64,000 nt of DNA from Amblyornis subalaris. Lineage: Eukaryota; Chordata; Aves; Passeriformes; Ptilonorhynchidae. Under the pieces are notes generated by a model. The model ran no database searches, had not been told where the DNA came from, and saw only the letters and a list, made by a program, of their open reading frames with translations. The DNA lies in contig JACAXG010000170.1 in NCBI GenBank assembly GCA_018881555.1, positions 1,419,052 to 1,483,051 of the forward strand, written 5' to 3'. Positions within the stretch are counted from its first letter, which is position 1; each line of letters starts with the position of its first letter. The position numbers and the translations under genes are program-made. Shown here piece after piece: positions 23,846-35,820 of this stretch.

Positions 23846-25619
23846 ATTCAACGTATCAAATCAGTATTTCAAATATTCCATNCTAAACCCTTCTAAAACA
23901 TGCAGAATCTTCCCTGACCATGTGCCTGTGGGCCTGCTCTTACATCTCCAAGNTCTTTTTTGCTGCCTTTCAAAGACAGGATTGCCTTCTGTGGGATTCC
24001 TCCTTCCGTGAAACCTGTGCCCTTGCACTCTGCCCCCAGAGATCCCTGCCACCATCCCACCCATTGGTGCTTCCCACCTCAGTGTGCCTTGTCACAGATG
24101 TGGAGGAGATGTTCTGGAATTACACTTCCTATTACATTAGTCCAAGCAAAATGAAGTCTGCTCAATTTTTGTTTCCAGCTTTGCTTTGTACCCAGCTCAG
24201 GGAAGATGTTATGTGAGATTTATAAACAAAACTGCNATTTAGGCATGAGCCAGCATGTTTATAGAAATATCATGCATCCCAAATCAGGCTCTAAATTCAA
24301 GTTNGGACATGGCAATTCCCCCTGTGATGACAGTATGTGGTTGGTGAATATTAATTCTTAATCAGACTATACAAGTACATTATAATCATTAAAAATATTC
24401 GATATTTTCTGTCATAGAAATGAAGAAATCTTTCCTAAACTTAGAGTATCAGAAGAGGGACAATCTGAGAAACACTTCCAACAGAAATATTTGCTCTTTT
24501 AAACTCAGAAGGGAATGCATTGTTTTATTTTTTAAAAATGTCATCCTCCAAGCCTCCGCTAATCCCCCAGCCAAAACAGTCCATTTTATTTATTATTTAT
24601 GTGTATTTCTTATTTATCTGTCCCTAACAAATAAGCTCTTCTTCATTTCTTTGTCCAAAAAAGAGGTCTTTTTTTCTACTAGGATTTTGGGAATCAAGTG
24701 TTGAATATTTTAAATATAAATACTAGTTTATGTTGTATTTTATTGTAATTGTTATTTTATTGGATTCATTTCACATGCATTTAATGGATTTAATTCCATG
24801 AACGGTATTCCATTTAATTCAGTTTCTATCAATGGAAAAACATACTGATAAAANGGAGGCTGAATTTTATAAGACATGGATCACAAACACAATCGATATT
24901 GGAAATCTCCATAAATTCCCATAAATCAGTTTTATTTTCTTAATCAATTCTGGAGAATGCAGTCCTTCCTATCAATACCTGTGTTTTCTTCAGAGGAAAA
25001 GTATTCCTACAAGCATATTCATTATTTGTTTATGGCTTACTGTGATCGATTTCTTGTTCCTCATCTATTAAAAGCTCAGATCATTACCAAGAAGAAAACT
25101 TTCTCTTTTCTGTTACAAATCAAGCAACGGCGAGAGTGAACAAAAAACAATTCAGAAAGTGATTCATGCACCCCCGTACGTGGCAAATAATCCATTTGCT
25201 GAAACGCATAAACTGCTTGGCAAGTACTTGATAAAACCATACCCAACTGGGATCAATCTTGAGAGTTACACACATAAGGGAGAAGCCCAGGAACACCATC
25301 CAAAGCTGACAAGTCAAAGAGAGGGTGTTTTTTTTTTTTAATGTCAACCTCAATGGGCTTTCGATTAAGCCCTAAAAACGGAATGATAAACTTAGCACGC
25401 TGTGCTCAAAGGTGAACCTTAAAATGAAGTGTCTGCTGTGCCAAGAACAACCCAGCAGCTCTGACTGCAAGTGTAATGCATTGCAGATGAAAGAAATAGA
25501 GATCTGAAAGGGGGCTCTGAAGAATAATTACCAAAGCACAATCAATCTTATAAAACGCAAACGCGTTCCTATGATCAACAATAGCTACACTCCAGAAGAT
25601 TTATACAACGCGAAATATC

Positions 25620-25675
25620 TAATTAACATCTATGCAAATAGCAGGCATTGTCAACAAAAGCACCAACTGCAGCTG
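25620..25675. promoter_or_regulatory. Possible enhancer-like cluster of factor-binding motifs
   Basis: Within 56 bp the sequence has TAATTA (25620-25625), the octamer ATGCAAAT (25632-25639), inverted SOX-type half-sites TTGT-CA-ACAA (25648-25657) and the E-box CAGCTG (25670-25675). Such mixtures are common in conserved vertebrate developmental enhancers, but each motif is short and common. Only cross-species conservation would make this a real element. Confidence 0.3.
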
Positions 25676-27055
25676 GTCAAATTCCCTGATAATCTCTAAA
25701 GACCTTGTGAAGTCGTGGGCACAGAAGCTGCACAAACACGAGGGATGTGAGTGGAAAGCCGGGCTCAGAAGTTCCACGTTTGATGTGATGGCACACGGAT
25801 ATCTACCCTTGCTGTCCTCATTTGTTCTCTTCAATGAATATGGATTAGCAATTAACCACTGCTCCACTAGAAGTTAAGATGTATTACACAAATAAATTCA
25901 GTGTGGATTATAGGATGTGAACTTCTTATTGATCAACTTGCAGAAAATGACCTCAAAACTACTGCCGGGCTCATATGATTGGAATTGTTTTATTGTCGTT
26001 GTAGCCAATTGTGTGAGATGCATCATTATGGATGTACCAGTGCTGCTAGGAAGCAATTAGGATTAAAATGGTTCCAGTACTTCCACACCCTCCCCAACAG
26101 GCGTTTAATTTTCTTCTGCTCCTCTGCATGGAGTACCTGAGAGAGGAAAATGGGTGCAGCTCGTACAGCTCAGTTCTTTCAGCACAAAAGTCATCATGGA
26201 ATTGCAGAGAAAATAAAACACACCTACAGGTGCATAAATTGAAGTTTTCATAGCTTGGGAATGAGAACCACGTGTTTCAGTTAGATGTGGATATTCTACA
26301 GAAAAATAAGAAAACCNAAAACTTTCTTTTGCTGTTGAAGAACCATAAAATTCCACATAACACAATGCCTTTAGGAAAAGGGCAAACCTCTGATTCCATA
26401 GTTCTGGATGGTGCTGAGCCACATTGAACCACAAAACACTGCCAAAGAAACTAAACCACAACCAAGCACAAGAAAGGAATTACAAAACAATTATACCTGA
26501 CTTTNAACTGTAGCACACTGAACAGCTGAAAGGCTTGGCTAGCACACTACACTATCTCTGAGGAGTAAGTACCAGGGAAAGAAAGGCAAAATTGTCAAAA
26601 TAGTTCCTTGTCACTGGCAAAGCGGACACTAAACCCTCACTGCTGAGTAAACTCGAGCAGAGCAGGAGAATTACAAATCCAAATTATAAATACCCAAGTG
26701 GCAGAAACACAAAATATTATGNTGCAGTCACAATCTGAAAGGGGAATTATTTACAACAAAACATGATCACTTAGTTCATCTCTTGGACACTGGGCACTCT
26801 TAAATGGACTAACACCTAACCAAGGTCTCTGACAAAACACAGGTTGATTACAAGTCCCAAAACAAATCCTTGACACCGCAATCAGAGATTTTTAAACAAA
26901 TTAAATTANCTATGTCAGAATGAAGCTTAAGTGCCAACAATCCTTTGATCCTTTCAAAGCCACACTACAGCAAATATTGCCAGTCTAACATTTAGGAAAA
27001 GCCTTTCTGTTGCTGTTTTAGCCTCATTTTCAGGAGCAGCAGTAGAGCAAGCACA

Positions 27056-27091
27056 GCGAAGATAGTAACAGAAGCAAAGATAGTAACAGAG
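27056..27091. repeat. Two tandem copies of an 18-bp unit
   Basis: The unit GCGAAGATAGTAACAGAA is followed at once by GCAAAGATAGTAACAGAG, with two differences. It is a small local duplication without known function. Confidence 0.85.
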
Positions 27092-27589
27092 GCATATTCA
27101 AAAGAATATTCATATGGACCAGAAAGAACTCTATCAAATTAATATAGAGGGGAGGAAAGGTAAAGTCAGTGTACAAACAACTCACGTGACTCCCAGCATA
27201 TAAGGAAAGGACACAAATATTTCTGGCTTTAGTCACAGGAGTCAGGAGTGGCCTGAATTCTGGCAAGAGGGAACAGCTACTATGTCACAGCGAGCTGGCA
27301 GCACTGCCAGGGGAACCCAGGCAAGATCTGAGCCAAAGCAAAGACCTGGTAGCCCAAACAACTAAAGGCAGAGTTAAATTACACTGAGAAAACAACAAAT
27401 CACAACATAATGTAGGGTCCAAGAGCTGTCATCAATTCATGTAACAAGAACGAGCAGAAGAATCTAAACAGAAAGCCCCAGCATTAAATGAAGTGATGAC
27501 TCCAGAGGGACAAATTCTGCCCTGAGTTTTAAAAAATTGTTCCTAATCTCAGCAGGTTTAAGATTTGTACTACTACTCCATTTAGGAAT

Positions 27590-27654
27590 TCCATGCAGGA
27601 CTTCAGTAATCCTTGNGGGTCCCTTCCAACTCAGGCTATTCTATGATTCTATGA
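27590..27654 (+). mobile_element. CR1 LINE, very short 3' tip
   Basis: The sequence 'gggtcccttccaactcaggc' followed by 'tattctatgattctatgaa' is the extreme 3' end of a CR1 of the same older group as the copy at 21690. About 65 bp remain; upstream 'ccatgcaggacttcagtaat' fits degraded consensus. This is close to the shortest CR1 insertion one can recognise by eye. Confidence 0.8.
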
Positions 27655-30489
27655 ATTTTAACAGCATATTTATTTCAATGTGTTTCCACTTTTATTTGAA
27701 GTGCAGAATTTTGGAATTCCTGCTCAGCAGCATCTCAGCATATCTGCTANCCAACTAATGTCCCTTTAGAGTGGTCCCTGAAGTGGCTTTTTGCTCAGGT
27801 CACTGCACTGTATCTTTAAAGACTTGGCTGCACAATCATGAACACTGTTATTTATGTTTATAGAGTATTCAATCTGTGAATACAGGGCTCTGGGTAAATG
27901 TCAGCCCCTGATCAATACCAGCTCATCAGACCTAATCGTACCTTGAAGAAGGGCTGTTTAAAAATGTCATTATAAATCAGACAGGAATTGTTGAGATGAT
28001 GAACCAGTCAGACAGAAACTCTTGACCACAACTGTCTGTGGTACAAGGACTGAATTCAGACAATTTTCCACCAAAAAAGGCTCAGATTNTAAGGCACTGT
28101 TGATCAAAGCACCTGGAACTCCAGAACTTGGAGTTTCTCCTAAATTATTCAAGGATCANAAATTAAACAGCTGGACACTGCTTCAACCTGCTCTGGGCTG
28201 ATTATATGAAATGGCACCATATGGCTACCCGAGCATTCCCAGGCATGTCACAAAGGTTGGGCGCTCAAGGAGCCAGGGAATGCTGCTCTGAAACNCTGGA
28301 ATCATCTGGACTGCTCACAAGTGTGCCTTTTGTCAGAGCAGGGGCACGGCAGGTCTCTCCGAACCTGAAACCTTCATTCGTTCACAAACGGTGACATTTT
28401 GATAGTAATTAAAAAAGCAAAAAGAGCAAAGACACACATTAATCAACACTACAGTAATATCAGACAGCAAAGTTTATTTTAAATGAAGTAGGTTTATCNG
28501 TTCAACAAATCTGAGAGCTCTCAAATGGCGTTCAACTATTCTCACTCATAAAAATATTTTAACTATGACGTTTGTCAAAATTTAGGATAAAAATAGATGC
28601 TGAAATACTGTAACATTGGTGGGGACAGAATATGAATTTTTCACTTAGTTCTAACAACAGAGTTCAAACAAGTAAATGCATTAGAGTGTAAAATCATCCC
28701 AGTTCAGGAAAATGGGGAGAGTACTGAAGGATTTGTTTAAAATGACATCAAAACTCTATTCCTAACCAAAGCCACTGCACCTCAAATTCCTCTGAGCATT
28801 TTTCTCTATCAGGGCATTATTCAACCATCTGTTGCTTATTTAAAACCAAAAGCAGTTCAAATGGTATCACCTCTGAGGTAAGTCACCTTTACAAAAAAAA
28901 AAAAAAGGAAAAGTCCAAATATTTCTCATTATCAGTTTCTTCTCAGACAGAGTAATTTTTAAAGGATCAATATGAGAAACCACTAAAAAGTAATTTCTGT
29001 ATGTCCAGGAGGTTAATTAATTTGTTTTATTTTGGCTATTGCTCCATCTCCTGTGTTTTCTCCTCTTCTTTTTGACACTATTTCATGGAAAACCACATTG
29101 ATTTCTTCCATCATAATGAACAGAAGCATGAACATAGTCACATGCTGTCACATCAACACAACAACATTAGACAGAATTTGAATANAATATTGTAGCTTAT
29201 CACCCTTCTATTCCCTCATGAAAATATCATTTGGATGGTGGAGTTTCTACTATTTTTATTTTTTTAATCACACTGAATAATATCTTTTAATCTGAAGAAG
29301 CAGCAGGCTAAAGCACAGAGCAGACCAAGAACTCAAAGGTGATTTCAGGGGTGCACTGTGACCTAAGAAAACTCCTCCACTAAAAAAGTTTATGAGAAAG
29401 AATGAAAAGAAAAAAACAAGCTAAAAACCAAGTTACTATTTTCCTGAGCTTCAGAAATCAGCTAGAGATATTTCCTTTCTACTGGCTAATCACTGTTAGT
29501 CTTATTCTGTCTAAATCTACTGAATCTTCTCCACTACAAAGCTTAAAATTTTATTTATTTACTTATTATTTATATAAATATAGTCATAAAAATATGTATT
29601 TATTATTATCAACTGTTTTTACCAAAAGAAGCAGTGAACACATTGCTTTTAACTTCGTTACTGCAGCTGTTGGCAGATCAAATTAAAAACATATATGTTT
29701 TTCAGAGAAACTATCTGTAACTTTATTAAAAAAAATCTTAAAAAAATTACAGATCATATGACTTTGTGACTACTTTTCAAATTTTAAGACCATGTTTTTA
29801 AAGGGAAAAGATTCTTCAACTGTTAGTGGTGGTAGTCTTCAAATCAGTGATTTCTGAGCAAATCCCTTTTGGGAGGACGAACTTTACTGCAACCTAAGCT
29901 GTCCAATGGTCAACAAGAGTGGTTGCAAAAATGACAGAAAATCAACAGCCTCTTTGCATTTAATTTTTTCTCTTTTGTCACATTTTTTTATTTTTTAAAC
30001 TGTTTCCTTAGCCGAAATAAGTCATTCTACAAGGAGCAACTTACAGTCTTTTGGTTAGATGATCCCAATTTTCTTTTATTCATACAAGATGTTCATTAAA
30101 GGAAGCTGAAAATACTGGNTTTATTTAGTTAGTTCATAACAGATATTTTTGATGAAAAAAATAGATTATTTGATACTTATTTACTTTACACATAGCACTA
30201 AAAAATTAAAGCAAACCACGGAAACANTTCAAATTATTAATTTCCTGGTCACCTTATAATTGTTCTGAAATGTTAATTTATTTTAATACTGTGTAACTGC
30301 TACGTGTTCAAACAGGATAATACCAATGACTAATTGACACTATCACAATGATATCAAATAATCNCTGAGAAATATCAACATGGAAGCCCAACAAGCAGCT
30401 GTAACCATGACACCAGGGCTCTAAACACGATAATATCTGGATTAAGAGGAAAACAAAGTCAAAAGCAATGCACAAATAAAGAGCATGGT
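27655..30489. other. Unique AT-rich sequence
   Basis: No gene is recognised. There is a run of 14 A at 28893-28906 and a strongly AT-rich TTTA/TAAA tract at 29551-29615. Confidence 0.5.
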
Positions 30490-30632
30490 TTTTGTTGAGC
30501 ACGGGAACAGGATGCCCAGAGAAGCTGTGAAATCTCCATCCTCNGAGCTGTTCCCACCTGGTGTAGGTGCTTTGTTTCTGCAGGTGAGTGGGACAAGAGG
30601 AGCCTTCCAACCCCAACCATTCCAGGAATGTC
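30490..30632 (+). mobile_element. CR1 LINE, degraded older 3' fragment
   Basis: The plus strand retains 'gagcacgggaacaggatgcc', 'cagagaagctgtgaaatctc' and, near the end, 'gagccttccaaccccaacca' with 'ttccagg' in place of the usual octamer tail. The spacing matches the CR1 3' region that in other copies reads 'gtggagtctcc' and 'tcccttccaaccc'. It is clearly more diverged than the 31783 copy just downstream. Confidence 0.72.
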
Positions 30633-31782
30633 GGCCTTTTCCCTGGAGAGGAGGCTCTCATTCATGGAAGAGGGACAGGGATGAGCAGTTCCTGCAGTTG
30701 AGGGGTTTTGAGGCGACTCCAATGTCCCAGGGAGCAGCAGTGAGCAGAACTCCCTGAAGGACTCAGACCAATGACTCCCTGGCAGGACAAGGACACCACA
30801 CACCCTGATCCTTTCTGCAACATTCCTCACACACAATATAAATAAAAGCAATTTGTTCTCATTTACCTGTTTCAGATAATGTTAACGAAGGTTATCTAAG
30901 CTCAACACATTTAAAAATTAAATCAAAAATGAAATTAAATGTAGCACTCATATATTTACATGAATCTGCTTTGAGTTTCATTTTCATGCAAGTAGTCTGC
31001 AAACTTAAACAAGAGTAAACTGGGGTCAAAAGCATAAAAATTGAAGTAGATTATTATTATTTTTCTTAGAACAGGGTTTGTAAGTAGAATTTCCCCTAAT
31101 TTACTACTCATTTAGTGGGTCATTCCACTGAATTCACTGAATTAGAGTTTAGCCTACAGTTTACTGATAGAGTGCAGTACACCTGTCATCAAGCTGGGTT
31201 TTATAATTTCCATATTCAAGATTTTGGTGTAGTTTAAATAGGTCTTTAAACTTTTCTACACAGTTCCTTCATTTCTTTAGGTGCAATGTTCATGAACAAA
31301 GAACACAGAGCATTGGGGTTCTGCACCCAAAGTGACAGTATGATTATTGACAAAGTAGATACAAATTTGAGGAAAAAAGGCACATGTTTTTACCCTTTTT
31401 GATTTCTTGATATTAAGGATGAATTCATTAAGATGCAGGTATTTTATGTTATTTTAGGAAAAGCTAGCAGAGTTCCTGTATTTTCTTCTCAGAAGTGGAA
31501 TAATCCTCATTCTCATGTCTTGCAAGCCAAACGTTCTTCGTGGCAAGTATGAATCTGCTGGGAAGTGAAGACTGGGGCACCATGACTTGATTTTATATTT
31601 GTCTTTTTAGCAGTTGAGCTGTGCATTATCTCAGCTCTTTATATCAAAGCTGACATTCCTGACTTCCTAACTAAAAGTTTCATGTTCATGAATAATGTAT
31701 TTCTGTAGCAGTTCTTTGGTAGGTTGATCAGAGTTATCACTGCAGGACTACACTGGTAGTGGTGTTTCATATTCCAGACTGT
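30633..31782. other. Unique sequence between two CR1 copies
   Basis: Nothing is recognised. The first 150 bases are GC-richer and give overlapping open frames on both strands. Confidence 0.5.
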
Positions 31783-32192
31783 CTCTGCTGGGAGGAAAGG
31801 CTGGGAGAGCTGGGATTGTTCAGCCTGGAGAAGAGAAGCTTTGGGGTGACCTCATTGTGGCCTTGCAGTGCCTGAAAGGAACCCACAAGAAAGATGGAGA
31901 GAGACTCTTTGCAAGGGATGGAGGGACAGGACAAGGGGGAATGGCTTCCCACTGCCAGAGGGCAGGGTTACATGGGATATTGGGAAGGAATTGTTCCCTG
32001 GGAGGGTGGGGAGGCCCTGGCACAGGTTGCTCAGAGAAGCTGTGGCTGCCCCTGGATCCTGGCAGTGTCCAAGGCCAGGTTGGACAGGGCTTGGAGCAAC
32101 CTGGGATAGTGGAGGGTGTCTCTGCCCATGGCAGGGGTGGCACTGGATGGGCTTTAAGGTCCCTTCCATCCAAAACCACTCTGGGATCCTAT
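31783..32192 (+). mobile_element. CR1 LINE, well-preserved 3' copy
   Basis: This is the cleanest songbird-type CR1 3' end in the window and a useful internal reference. It runs through 'gggattgttcagcctggaga', 'gacctcattgtggccttgca', 'gagagactctttgcaaggga', 'gaatggcttcccactgccag', 'ctggcacaggttgctcagag' and 'gtccctgcccatggcaggg'-type sequence to a degraded tail 'actctgggatcctatc'. Frames on both strands stay open for over 100 codons, but they are shadows of the repeat and not genes. The element is 5'-truncated within ORF2. Confidence 0.95.
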
Positions 32193-33624
32193 CAATACCC
32201 CAAAGATGTTGCATTCCCAGCACCCAGCCAAGCCCCTGACCCAGTATCAATGACAGGATGCGATCTGAACTCTCTATTCACAGACAGACTTTCCCCAGCA
32301 TCTCCTCTAATGCTGGAGGATTTGGGGTTGATATTTTCAGCTTTTAAAAAGGAAGTTCCTCATTAATTTTTCTCTGATTTGTAAAGNTCTTACATTGGAT
32401 GTTTAAATATAAAAAATTCTGATATCCTGCATTTATTCATATTTAATTTTTAGTGATATCATCTCTTTGCCCCAACAGAACTGAAAGGATTACTCGACTG
32501 TGTGGTTTGGGTCTCTCTGTTATGTTTTATTCAAAGCTTTAACAATTATAAAAGCTCAGAAACACAATTAGCTGCTTGTTCCCACTTTGCATTAACCTTC
32601 AACTTTCAGAAGCCTCCCACAAATTCAGGATCATATCTTGATTCATATATTATACATGGAGGCATTTACCACATATTATCAACTCAAGAACTCTGAGCAA
32701 TTCTGCATTCTGGAAATGATGCAGTTGAGCAGATGCCTCCCTTATGGGAATGTATTATTTTTAAGATTGAAATACAAGCCCCTGTAAAAATTTGAACTGA
32801 CTTCATTCTAAAAGTTTCCAAAATCTGATGAAGTCATGCATGATTGATCACCCCAAGCAAATGTTTTTTTCTCTTTCCTTTAGGTCAAGAAATAGGAAGT
32901 TAAGCCAAAGTTTCATAGCTTTTGAAANTAATCTAGTAGAATTCTACAACAAATGTTTCCATTTTCAGTGAAGAGGAGNTAAAGTTAACTTAGACAACTA
33001 GAGCAGAAGATGCCACAGAAAATTCTAGATTTCCAGGCACCATGAATTGTTCTTTATTCAACTTCAAGAAACAGAACGCTGCTCTGCCAGTGGTGCTTGG
33101 ACAGAACAGGAAAATCAAAACTGCAGTTATAGAACCGGATCTCTTCATTTACAGGGGCGAATAAAGAAATAAATATCAGTGTCTATAATGTGCACGAGCT
33201 ATGAAAATGGAGNCTCTATAAAACAGAGCACATTGGCATTTCTTGGAGAGTGGGAATAGACCTAACCAGAATGATGTCTTACTGATCGTTTTTTGTAAGG
33301 TGTCAGTGCATTTTGCTGTGTGTTTCTCGAGGGAAGACAAGAACCTTGCAGGAACACAGTGTGGGCTAAAAGGAAGNAGGAGAAGCTATTTATGCTCTGC
33401 TCTCTTTATATGAGAGATAAATCTCTTATTATATTGGAAGTTGGGTCCTTGAAACAAACTTTTGAGTCCTATTACAGCAAAAATAATAGTTGAAAGTAAG
33501 ATTTCAGTAAGCCCTTCTGGACTGTTCCTTCAGTTACTCCTCAGCTTCTTTAGCAGAAGGATGATAAGGATGCCCAAATGCTTGATCTGGCAGCCGTGAA
33601 AACACACAAACAAACAAAANAGTC
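32193..33624. other. Unique AT-rich sequence
   Basis: Nothing is recognised except a short CAAA run at 33602-33618 that touches the next CR1 copy. Confidence 0.5.
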
Positions 33625-33763
33625 TTAGAATCATGGAATTATAGAGCGTCCTGAGCTGGAATAGACCCACAAGGATCATCCAGTCCAACCCCTGGCCCTG
33701 CACAGACCCAGCCATCCCACCCTGTGCCTGAGGGCATTGTCCGAACGCTCCTGGAGCTCTGGT
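33625..33763 (-). mobile_element. CR1 LINE, short 3' tip (ATTCTAAGA-tail subtype)
   Basis: In plus-strand reading: 'gtcttagaatcatggaatta', 'gcgtcctgagctggaataga', 'cccacaaggatcatccagtc', 'ggccctgcacagacccagcc', 'gcctgagggcattgtccgaa' and 'cgctcctggagctctgg'. It belongs with the copy at 530. Both have a sense-strand end reading ATTCTAAGAC instead of ATTCTATG repeats. Confidence 0.88.
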
Positions 33764-34889
33764 CAACTTGGACTTTCATGACTGAAGTTCAGCACCTCTA
33801 AAAGATACTCAGCATCACCAAGCATGAAGTCTCTAAGCAGAGAGTGTTTTGTCTGAAAGTCACAGCATATGATTTCGTTGGGTTTAACCTTCAGTAAGGC
33901 AAAATATGCAATACCAGAAGATATTTGCTAACTGACGTTCAAACGGCTTTTCGTCTTTAATAGATCTTTGTATTTTAATTTCATGATAAAANACCAGGGA
34001 TGCTTTGAAAACCTCCAAATCATGATGCTACAAATTTTTGGGNGCTGTTGCATTTTTATAAAACGTATTTGAGCTCTTCCTAAAACACACCCAGGAAGAA
34101 AAAATGTTCCAAAGCTTGCCTTACATCAGGATATTGTGCAACATCTGGACAACAATTCCTCCAGTTATCAGCAAGCACCTATGCTGCAGTAAGGGGATTA
34201 CCAGCAAAGGCTCTTCACTGTCATTCCGGAGTTGAAATGAGTTTAGAAGTTAATCTTTTATTGAACTCTCTTTAATGAGATTCCTGCTAAATGCTGCAGA
34301 TTGCATTTCCTCTACCCAGCCTGAAGGAAGTTTGCACTTCTTCCATGCTCATTTAAATGTTTTTGGAACAGATGAGCTGTGNTCCCCTCCCCGAGAGGGA
34401 AGAATCCATCCAAATCCCAACGTGTCCTTGGTGTACACAGGTGCACTTTCCTTCCCACCAGTGCTCTCCTCTCAGGCAGGCGCTGCAGTGGTTACCAGAT
34501 GCCTGAAAACAGATGGGTTCACATAACTACTTGCCCCTGTTAGTTTGGGGTTTTTTTTATTTTCTTTTTTTTTGAACTGATACTTAAGTGCTATCAAAAT
34601 TCACAAACTTGACTTTTTTGGTGTAAGGACCACAGGAAAGATTAACAAGAGCATCTGTTAATGGAGAAACATCTTCTTGTTCCTTGCTACGTCTTCTGTG
34701 TGGGCAAGGCCCTCAGTTCACCCCTTCCCTGCAGCTGGAGAACAGAATGGAATAAAGGACTTTCAACTTTTGGCACAGATGAGACACTTGTAGCTTATTT
34801 CCCACAACTATTTCAGTTTATCTGCTGAACAGAAAGTAAAAAATATATTAACAGTTAATGCAATAGTTATATTTGTAGAATTTTTACAG
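33764..34889. other. Unique sequence
   Basis: Nothing is recognised. T-rich low-complexity DNA lies at 34548-34574. Confidence 0.5.
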
Positions 34890-35007
34890 GACAGCAGGGN
34901 CAGGGAGCTCCTGGAGCGGGGCCGGCGGAGGCTGCGGGGATGATCCAGGGCCTGGAGCCTCTCCCTGCCGGGGAAAGGCTGAGGGAGCCGGGGCTGCTCC
35001 GCCTGGA

Positions 35008-35377
35008 NNNNNNNNNNNNNNNNNNNNNNNNNNNNNNNNNNNNNNNNNNNNNNNNNNNNNNNNNNNNNNNNNNNNNNNNNNNNNNNNNNNNNNNNNNNNN
35101 NNNNNNNNNNNNNNNNNNNNNNNNNNNNNNNNNNNNNNNNNNNNNNNNNNNNNNNNNNNNNNNNNNNNNNNNNNNNNNNNNNNNNNNNNNNNNNNNNNNN
35201 NNNNNNNNNNNNNNNNNNNNNNNNNNNNNNNNNNNNNNNNNNNNNNNNNNNNNNNNNNNNNNNNNNNNNNNNNNNNNNNNNNNNNNNNNNNNNNNNNNNN
35301 NNNNNNNNNNNNNNNNNNNNNNNNNNNNNNNNNNNNNNNNNNNNNNNNNNNNNNNNNNNNNNNNNNNNNNNNNNNNN
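35008..35377. other. Assembly gap (370 N)
   Basis: This is the only long run of N in the window. It sits inside a CR1 element and directly against a 29-bp tandem array, so the array itself is the likely cause. The true length is unknown. Confidence 0.98.
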
Positions 35378-35516
35378 CATCCCGGGGTGTCCCTGTGTCC
35401 AAAGCTCATCCCTGGGTGTCCCTGTGTGCAAAGCCCATCCCTGGGTGTCCCTGTGTCCAAAGCCCATCCCTGGGTGTCCCTGTGTGCAAAGCCCATCCCT
35501 GGGTGTCCCTGTGTGC
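35378..35516. repeat. 29-bp minisatellite, about 4.8 copies visible
   Basis: Units start at 35378, 35407, 35436, 35465 and 35494, each 29 bp. The core is CATCCCTGGGTGTCCCTGTG followed by TSCAAAGCC. Adjacent units differ mainly at one position (TGTCC versus TGTGC) and in the first unit (CCCGGGG). The array starts at the edge of the gap, so more copies probably lie within it. As 29 is not a multiple of three, reading frame rotates from unit to unit, which argues against a coding repeat. No spacers separate the units. Confidence 0.95.
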
Positions 35517-35820
35517 AGGGAGGGCTCAGGGCAGGGCCCGGGCTCTGCTCCGGGGGCCCAGCCATGGNCCCAGAGGAACGGGCAGGGCCTGAGCCCAGGG
35601 AGTTCCCCTGCACAGGAGGCAGAACTTCTGCCCTGGGCAGGGCCCGAGCCCCGGACAGATTGTGCAGAGAGGCTGGGGAGTCTCCTCCCTGGGGATATTC
35701 CAGAGCTGTTGGGCACAATCCTGTGCCCTGTGCTCTGGGATGGCCCTGCTGGAGCAGGGAGGTGGCACCAGAGGAGCCTCTGTGGGCCCTTCCAGCCTGA
35801 CCCGTCCTGGGATTCTGTGA

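Larger units (their letters stand above)
23846..27589. other. Unique sequence, AT-rich, with a possible regulatory motif cluster
   Basis: No gene or transposon is recognised. TTTA-rich low-complexity DNA lies at about 24578-24625 and 24700-24785. A group of homeodomain, octamer, SOX-like and E-box sites at 25620-25675 is listed separately, as is an 18-bp tandem duplication at 27056-27091. Confidence 0.5.
34890..35820 (+). mobile_element. GC-rich CR1 LINE split by an assembly gap and a minisatellite
   Basis: Before the gap the plus strand follows CR1 ORF2 C-terminal sequence: 'gagctcctggagcggggccg', 'gatgatccagggcctggagc' and 'ggaaaggctgagggagccgg', ending at 'gcctgga'. After the minisatellite it resumes the same element in the right order: 'gggctctgctccgggggccc', 'aacgggcagggcctgagccc', 'gaggcagaacttctgccc', 'ggagtctcctccctggggat', 'attccagagctgttgggcac', 'atcctgtgccctgtgctctg', 'tgggcccttccagcctgacc' and a tail 'tgggattctgtga'. 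So this is one insertion, unusually GC-rich for its family. The long open frames across it exist only because the gap cannot contain stop codons. Confidence 0.85.

Noticed and set aside
35378..35516. CRISPR-like array (repeat length 29)
   Set aside because: The 29-bp units are directly adjacent without spacers, differ from each other, and sit in a vertebrate retrotransposon. It is a minisatellite.
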